Assembly: GCF_041429785.1 (NCBI RefSeq)
Contig: NZ_CP163423.1
Location: forward strand, 682,001 to 746,000
Reading direction: 5' to 3'
From: Fretibacter rubidus
GTDB taxonomy: Bacteria > Pseudomonadota > Alphaproteobacteria > Caulobacterales > Maricaulaceae
Length of the DNA stretch: 64,000 nt
Part shown: piece by piece, positions 59,731-64,000 of the stretch
How the letters are laid out: each line of letters opens with the position of its first letter
How positions within the stretch are numbered: the stretch's first letter is position 1
The notes under the pieces: model-generated
What the model saw: only the letters and a program-made list of their open reading frames with translations
Told to the model about the DNA's origin: nothing
The model's database searches: none
Program-made: the position numbers and the translations under genes

Positions 59731-61465
59731 TCTTCTGTTCCAAATTAATCCCGGCATCATCATAATTTTGTTTGGCGTGCTCTGCGCGCTCACACCTATT
59801 GGCACTATTCGCAAAGCCCTTTTGCTGGCTGCGCCTATTATTGCGGGTGTCATGATTTTTCAGATTTATGACCGCCAAGAAGTTCTGGCGGGTATAATTG
59901 ATATCGGCCCCGTGACGCTGACAACCTTGAGAATTGACAGCCTGTCGATGATTTGGGGCTATGTCTTCTGTCTTGCAGGTGTCCTGAACGCGATTTACGG
60001 CTTTCACGAGAAATGCAAAATCACAGACAGCTCTGCGCTGATTTATATGGGCAGTGCGATTGCTGGCGTCTTTGCGGGCGACTTGCTAACACTGTTCATA
60101 TTCTGGGAAATGGCGGCGATTTCGTCCGTTTTCTTAATATGGAAAGGCGGCGAGGGCAGCTTTAAGGCAGGTGTGCGCTATCTGGCTATTCATGTGTTAT
60201 CTGGTGTGCTTTTACTGGCGGGGGCAGTGATTTACGGTCTGTCCAAGGGGGGTGATTTTAGCTTTGGTTACATCGGTTTAGACGCCCCTGGTGCGTGGCT
60301 TATCCTGCTCGCTATGGGTATCAAGGTTGGTTTTCCCTTCATGCATAACTGGATGCAAGACGCCTATCCCAAAGCCTCTATTACGGGCACAGTTATTCTG
60401 GCGGCCTTTACGACCAAGCTTGCGCTTTATGCACTGGCCCGTGGTTTCCCAGGTACCGAAATCCTGATTTATATCGGTGCGGTCATGACCTGTTTCCCGG
60501 TCTTCTTTGCCGTGATTGAAAATGACTTACGCCGTGTTTTGGCTTACTCGCTCAATAACCAACTGGGCTTTATGGTCTGCGGTATCGGTATCGGGTCAGA
60601 GCTTGCGATGAACGGTGTGGCGGCGCAGGTGGTTGCCCACGTTATCTTTAAAGGGTTGCTGTTTATGTCCATCGGCGCGGTTATGTACCGTGTCGGCACA
60701 GCCAAAGCGAGCGAGCTAGGCGGGTTGTTCCGGTCCATGCCGTTCTCGACACTCTTCTGTTTGGTCGGGGCGATGTCAATTTCGGCTTTCCCGCTGTTCT
60801 TTGGTTTTGTTACAAAATCAATGATTATCTCTGCCGCGATAGAGGCCGCACATGGGTCCGGGATTATGTGGGTCGTGGTCGGTATGTTACTGTTTGCGTC
60901 TGCGGGTGTGATGGAACACTCCGGCATTAAAGTGCCGTATTTCACCTTCTTCTCACATGACGGGGGTCACCGCGTGAAAGAAGCGCCGTGGAATATGCTC
61001 GTTGCGATGGGGCTGTCCGCCTTTATCTGTATCTTCTTTGCGCTGCCTGTTATTGGCTATCCGCTGCTTTATTCTATGCTGCCTTATGCGGTGGACTATA
61101 AACCCTATACGGGTGACCATGTTGTCTATCAGTTGCAATTGTTATTTGCGGCAATGGTGGCCTTTGCGCTGCTGAAACGTCTTGGGGTTTACCCGGACGA
61201 GCGGCGTGCGGAAATCCTCGACTTTGATTGGACCTACCGCAAATTAGGGCGCAAGACAGCGATGTGGATCAACGCCATGTGGGCGCGATTATCAGAGCAT
61301 ACTGGCAATGTCCGCGACGCCATGATTGGTGGTGTGGGGCGCAAGATGTCCCAAATGTTTAGCCCCGCCGGTGCCTTTAGTGCCGCCGCGCCTAGCGGTA
61401 TCGCGTCCATCCTAACGGGTATTATGCTTATCGCTGTGCTGATGTTGATATTCTTGAATGGATAA
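59723..61465 (+). CDS. Antiporter-like subunit 3
   Basis: Third NuoL/M/N-family subunit, 580 residues. DLLTLFIFWEMAAISSVFLIW carries the key glutamate in a WEM motif, and KVGFPFMHNWMQDAYPKASI and AAFTTKLALYALARGFPG carry the lysines. It has an extra C-terminal region of about 90 residues with an amphipathic segment (RRAEILDFDWTYRKLGRK) and a final helix, which recalls the lateral arm of NuoL. It overlaps both neighbours, so the complex has three ion-moving units. Confidence 0.9.
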   Translation: MTDLLFQINPGIIIILFGVLCALTPIGTIRKALLLAAPIIAGVMIFQIYDRQEVLAGIIDIGPVTLTTLRIDSLSMIWGYVFCLAGVLNAIYGFHEKCKITDSSALIYMGSAIAGVFAGDLLTLFIFWEMAAISSVFLIWKGGEGSFKAGVRYLAIHVLSGVLLLAGAVIYGLSKGGDFSFGYIGLDAPGAWLILLAMGIKVGFPFMHNWMQDAYPKASITGTVILAAFTTKLALYALARGFPGTEILIYIGAVMTCFPVFFAVIENDLRRVLAYSLNNQLGFMVCGIGIGSELAMNGVAAQVVAHVIFKGLLFMSIGAVMYRVGTAKASELGGLFRSMPFSTLFCLVGAMSISAFPLFFGFVTKSMIISAAIEAAHGSGIMWVVVGMLLFASAGVMEHSGIKVPYFTFFSHDGGHRVKEAPWNMLVAMGLSAFICIFFALPVIGYPLLYSMLPYAVDYKPYTGDHVVYQLQLLFAAMVAFALLKRLGVYPDERRAEILDFDWTYRKLGRKTAMWINAMWARLSEHTGNVRDAMIGGVGRKMSQMFSPAGAFSAAAPSGIASILTGIMLIAVLMLIFLNG

Positions 61466-61868
61466 TGACGCGGATGATAAGGACGCGCGTCTAGCGCATA
61501 TGGTGGCCATCACGACCGCCTATGTTAGCCATAATAAACTAAACCCTAACGATGTGCCGGGGTTTATGCGCTCTGTCTTTGGGACGCTAAGCGCTTTGTC
61601 AGACGGTGAGGGGATTGTGAAAACAACGCAGACCCCCGCCGTGCCGATTGAACAATCGCTGACGGATGACGCGATTATCTGCCTAGAGGACGGCTTGCCG
61701 TTCAAATCGCTTAAACGCCATCTACGCAGTAAATATGATATGACGCCGGAAGCCTATCGCCAGAAGTGGGGATTACCAGCAGATTACCCGATGGTCGCCC
61801 CGAATTACGCCAAGGCCCGATCAAAGCTTGCCCGGCAAAGCGGCTTGGGTCGAAATAAGCGCGACTAG
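61458..61868 (+). CDS. Ros/MucR-family regulator without a full zinc site
   Basis: DNA-binding regulator of 136 residues. The C-terminal MucR core is clear: ICLEDGLPFKSLKRHLRSKY, then MTPEAYRQKWGLPADYPMVA and ARQSGLGRN. In Ros the zinc is held by CxxC and H...H; here the second Cys is Asp and the last His is missing (HLRSKY), as in zinc-independent family members of Mesorhizobium. It overlaps the antiporter gene by eight bases, so it is expressed with the operon and may control it or envelope genes. Confidence 0.9.
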   Translation: MDNDADDKDARLAHMVAITTAYVSHNKLNPNDVPGFMRSVFGTLSALSDGEGIVKTTQTPAVPIEQSLTDDAIICLEDGLPFKSLKRHLRSKYDMTPEAYRQKWGLPADYPMVAPNYAKARSKLARQSGLGRNKRD

Positions 61869-61913
61869 CCCTGCGCATAGCCAACCGAATCGGATGCGTG
61901 ACAAAAAACGTGG

Positions 61914-61928
61914 TTAATAAGGTCTTAA
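61914..61928. promoter_or_regulatory. CtrA-like box before the PAS gene
   Basis: TTAA-TAAGGTC-TTAA followed by C fits the full CtrA consensus TTAA-N7-TTAAC. It lies 101 bases before the PAS gene start. The PAS gene could be cell-cycle controlled. Confidence 0.5.
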
Positions 61929-62029
61929 CCTTTGATTTGTCTCTTGCTGACTCTTGTCCGATTCAAAATATTTCCAGAAAGTTAATCCATAGACGGGGCT
62001 GTTACTGGCCGGGGATTACAGGGACTATC

Positions 62030-62551
62030 ATGCTACAGGGGAATGCGTTACGGCACCAAATGGTGTTGCCAGAGCAGCAATCAATTTATGATTATTGGCG
62101 GTCTCGTTGCAAGGCTGGGGCCTTTCCGTCGCGCTATGATTTGGAACCCGAACGGATGGTCACCCATTTGCCAATGGTCAGCATCATCGAAGTGGACAAT
62201 ACGGCCAGCCAAAACCGATATCGCTACCGTTTGGCGGGAACGGGTTTCTGGTCTTTATATGGTCAAGAAATTCAAGGACAATATATCGATGATTTGCCTA
62301 TTGGCGATCGTCACCATTACTGGGAGCGCGTGCTATCAGGTGTGATATCAAAACGCCGTCCAACCGCAGGCGTCACGCGGCCCGGCACGCCATCAGGTGG
62401 ACATTTGGCACAGTTTTGGATTCGACTGCCGCTATCGTCCAATGGGACTGATATTGATATGATACTCGGCTATGATCATTTGGTGAAAATGTCAGATGCC
62501 GAACGCAGCCTGCCACAAGGCCGCACAGCGGCGTCTCAAATCTATGCCTAA
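62030..62551 (+). CDS. PAS-domain protein (PAS_5 type)
   Basis: Cytoplasmic sensor-like protein of 173 residues with one PAS domain: IYDYWRSRCKAGAFPSRYDLEP, HLPMVSIIEV, NRYRYRLAGTGFWSLYGQEI and IQGQYIDDLP. It has no output domain, so the signal must pass to a partner. This form is common in alphaproteobacteria. The start at ATG 62030 has AGGGA six bases before; a longer frame from GTG 61898 would cover the CtrA-like box and is less likely. It is followed by a 156-base regulatory spacer. Confidence 0.75.
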   Translation: MLQGNALRHQMVLPEQQSIYDYWRSRCKAGAFPSRYDLEPERMVTHLPMVSIIEVDNTASQNRYRYRLAGTGFWSLYGQEIQGQYIDDLPIGDRHHYWERVLSGVISKRRPTAGVTRPGTPSGGHLAQFWIRLPLSSNGTDIDMILGYDHLVKMSDAERSLPQGRTAASQIYA

Positions 62552-62627
62552 TCTATAGCTTGTCCTATTAAGATTTGACTTTTTGATATAAATTTTGACC
62601 CGTCTTAAGACGTGTAGTGGGTCTAAA

Positions 62628-62667
62628 ATAGGAAATAAGTCCTATCACGATATAGGAAAATATTCCT
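62628..62667. promoter_or_regulatory. Cluster of four TAGGA half-sites before the HTH gene
   Basis: ATAGGA-AATAAG-TCCTAT (62628-62645) and AGGAA-AATA-TTCCT (62654-62667) are two neighbouring inverted repeats with like half-sites. They end 41 bases before the HTH gene. A perfect 12-base palindrome, CGTCTTAAGACG, lies at 62601-62612. This looks like an operator, possibly for autoregulation. Confidence 0.5.
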
Positions 62668-62707
62668 TTTCATGATAATTTCATCTCTCATACACAATGG
62701 GGGTATC

Positions 62708-63061
62708 ATGAGAATTGAGATTAGAAAAACGGATGATGACACTGTCGCGCGACTGTGCGTCGGGCTTGTGACATTGGCTTTGGGCTTGCCCCACCGCGAT
62801 GTTTTCAACCATGCTGACCGTGCTGGCGACACCGTTATGATCCGTCAATTAGCGCTCTACCTGCTTTATAATGTTTGCGAGATGAGCCAGTCCCGCCTTG
62901 GGGCGATCTTTGCGCGTGACCGCACCACCGTACGATATGCGTGTAATGCTGTTGAGGATCAACGCGATTATGATGTCTTTGACCGGATGATTGACCGCCT
63001 AGAAGATGACCTTCGTGCTATCGTAAAACTCCCACAATCCTTGGCGGAGGAAATGGCATGA
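62708..63061 (+). CDS. DnaA domain IV-like helix-turn-helix protein
   Basis: Protein of 117 residues whose C-terminal two-thirds resembles the DNA-binding domain of DnaA: MIRQLALYLLYNVCEMSQSR, then LGAIFARDRTTVRYACNAVE with the DRTTVRYA recognition helix (DHTTVLHA in DnaA). There is no ATPase domain. It could bind DnaA-box-like sites as a regulator. The start at ATG 62708 has a GGGGG site; a longer start at 62672 exists. It has ATGA overlap with the DUF6456 gene. Confidence 0.8.
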   Translation: MRIEIRKTDDDTVARLCVGLVTLALGLPHRDVFNHADRAGDTVMIRQLALYLLYNVCEMSQSRLGAIFARDRTTVRYACNAVEDQRDYDVFDRMIDRLEDDLRAIVKLPQSLAEEMA

Positions 63062-63870
63062 GCGGACACATCACCCCCAAAGACCGCGCCTTATTAAAGC
63101 GGATGATCGCGCAGAAGTCCGTCATATTTGATAATGGCGTCAAAGGTATCTTGCCCGTATATCCGCGCGGTGATCGCCGGACAAAACCAACAGGCTGGAT
63201 TGACCGTGCGTGTTTTTTGCGCCTTTGCGGGACAGGTGACCTTACCGCTCTGCAGACTGGTTTTGGTGTTGCGCAAGGCACAGCGGCGCGGCTGTCCAAC
63301 CCTGTGCCAGAACGCGCCATGTCGGAACAACATTTAGGCCGCGAGACAAAGACGGTTTATACCCCCGACGCCGCGCTGCGTGATGTGCGTATGAGTAAGA
63401 CAGGCGGCTCGCTGCGGCGGCTCGCGCGTAAAAAGCACCGCGACGGCACGCCCGTGCTAAGCGCGGCTATGGTGGAGGCAGGCGAGCGCTTCTCACGGGA
63501 TTATTCGCGCACACACGGCGGTGATACGACCACCCAAAATTACGCGGCGCCCATGGTGGACGGCGGCAGTTCCCCGGGCGAGCGCGCGTCAACCCAAATG
63601 GCGGTGCGTCTTGACAGTGGCAAACGACTGGCCGCAGCCCACGAAGCGCTGGGCCCGGGCCTTGACCGTGTCGTCATTGCGATTTGCTGTAATGACCATG
63701 ACCTCACCCAATTAGAACGGGACGAGAAATGGGCCGCGCAGAGCGGTATGACCGTCTTGCAACTCGGCTTGTCACGATTGGTTGACTTTTACGGCACAAC
63801 AGTGGGTATCAATGTAGGGCAGGGGCGCTCTAACGCTAAGCCCTTAGCGCAACCTCAGCCTCAGTTTTAA
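63058..63870 (+). CDS. DUF6456 protein
   Basis: Protein of 270 residues. The first 100 residues are basic with a possible HTH (TPKDRALLKRMIAQKSVIFD). The DUF6456 domain covers about 115-260: LRRLARKKHRDGTPVLSAAM, EAGERFSRDYSRTH, KRLAAAHEALGPGLDRVVIA and LQLGLSRLVDFYG. The family is alphaproteobacterial and unassigned, thought to be regulatory. It is coupled to the DnaA-like HTH gene by ATGA, and its 3' end overlaps the convergent sufE by 35 bases. Confidence 0.82.
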   Translation: MSGHITPKDRALLKRMIAQKSVIFDNGVKGILPVYPRGDRRTKPTGWIDRACFLRLCGTGDLTALQTGFGVAQGTAARLSNPVPERAMSEQHLGRETKTVYTPDAALRDVRMSKTGGSLRRLARKKHRDGTPVLSAAMVEAGERFSRDYSRTHGGDTTTQNYAAPMVDGGSSPGERASTQMAVRLDSGKRLAAAHEALGPGLDRVVIAICCNDHDLTQLERDEKWAAQSGMTVLQLGLSRLVDFYGTTVGINVGQGRSNAKPLAQPQPQF

Positions 63871-64000
63871 TCCGGCCAATCATCGCTTGCAGCCCGTTAG
63901 AGCGCTGCGGCGATAGATGCTCTGATAAATCAAGCCGCTTTAAGATATCATTGGCATTGATGTCGATGATTTCTTGGGCGGTACGATTTGAGAATATTGC
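63836..64000 (-). CDS. sufE: SufE-family sulfur acceptor, C-terminal part
   Basis: Partial: 54 residues before the stop, cut by the window edge. The reading FSNRTAQEIIDINANDILKR, then LDLSEHLSPQRSNGLQAMIG matches the SufE end (LGLxxHLSPxRxNGLxAM). SufE accepts sulfur from the cysteine desulfurase SufS for Fe-S cluster assembly. The catalytic Cys lies in the missing part. It is convergent and overlaps the DUF6456 gene by 35 bases. Confidence 0.9.
   Translation of the reverse strand, partial: AIFSNRTAQEIIDINANDILKRLDLSEHLSPQRSNGLQAMIGRIKTEAEVALRA

Overview
The window looks like a stretch of chromosome from an alphaproteobacterium, probably a marine, stalked or budding type near Maricaulales/Hyphomonadales or Caulobacterales. 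This is inferred from gene content, not from a marker gene: a TIGR02301 protein, DUF2336 and DUF6456 proteins, a Ros/MucR regulator, CtrA-like boxes (TTAA-N7-TTAA), several large TonB-dependent receptors, and a TonB system with DUF3450 and a long ExbB. Base composition is moderate and most genes share one codon style. The clearest exception is an AT-rich gene between dxs and tlyA.

Layout. 1-9 kb: lepB, tsaC, an FAD-linked D-2-hydroxyacid dehydrogenase, yaaA, a YihY/BrkB protein, a SRAP DNA-protein crosslink enzyme divergent from a Nudix hydrolase, small exported proteins, a histidine phosphatase. 8-12.6 kb: xseB-ispA-dxs-tlyA, interrupted by an HNH-type gene on the opposite strand. 12.6-15.5 kb: three glycine-zipper surface proteins, two or three with their own terminator. 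15.5-25.4 kb: a lipase-like hydrolase, tRNA-Leu(CAG), a flavoprotein, a DUF2383 protein, aroC, a tiny J-domain protein, pdxH, an ATP-grasp-like/MBL pair. 25.6-32.2 kb: a TonB-dependent receptor, a TPR-sulfotransferase, sppA, tRNA-Gln(TTG).

32.3-40.6 kb is a TonB energy-transduction locus: two DUF3450 proteins, a long ExbB (TtpC-like), a short ExbB, two ExbDs, TonB, a TPR protein, then a separate second TonB. Its intergenic gaps are rich in perfect stem-loops. 40.7-46.6 kb is a phosphorus-scavenging cluster: PhoX phosphatase divergent from a TonB-dependent receptor and a beta-propeller phytase, with tandem Pho boxes facing both ways between them. The likely logic is that the receptor takes up a product or a phosphate ester, energised by the TonB system next door, while PhoX and phytase release phosphate outside the cytoplasm.

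46.7-51.7 kb: a third receptor followed by a fragment of a PepSY gene, a DUF454 membrane protein and oligopeptidase B. 51.8-53.3 kb: a DUF2336 protein. 53.4-61.9 kb: a tightly overlapping Mrp-like cation/proton antiporter operon (E, F, G, DUF4040, B, C and three antiporter-like subunits plus a small membrane protein) that ends in a Ros/MucR-type regulator. 62-64 kb: a PAS protein, a DnaA-domain-IV-like HTH protein, a DUF6456 protein, and the C-terminal end of sufE running off the window.

No CRISPR array, prophage or intact insertion sequence was seen. The least explained items are the stem-loop series in the TonB operon, the HNH insertion, the antiporter operon with its coupled regulator, and the HTH-DUF6456 pair with its cluster of TAGGA half-sites.
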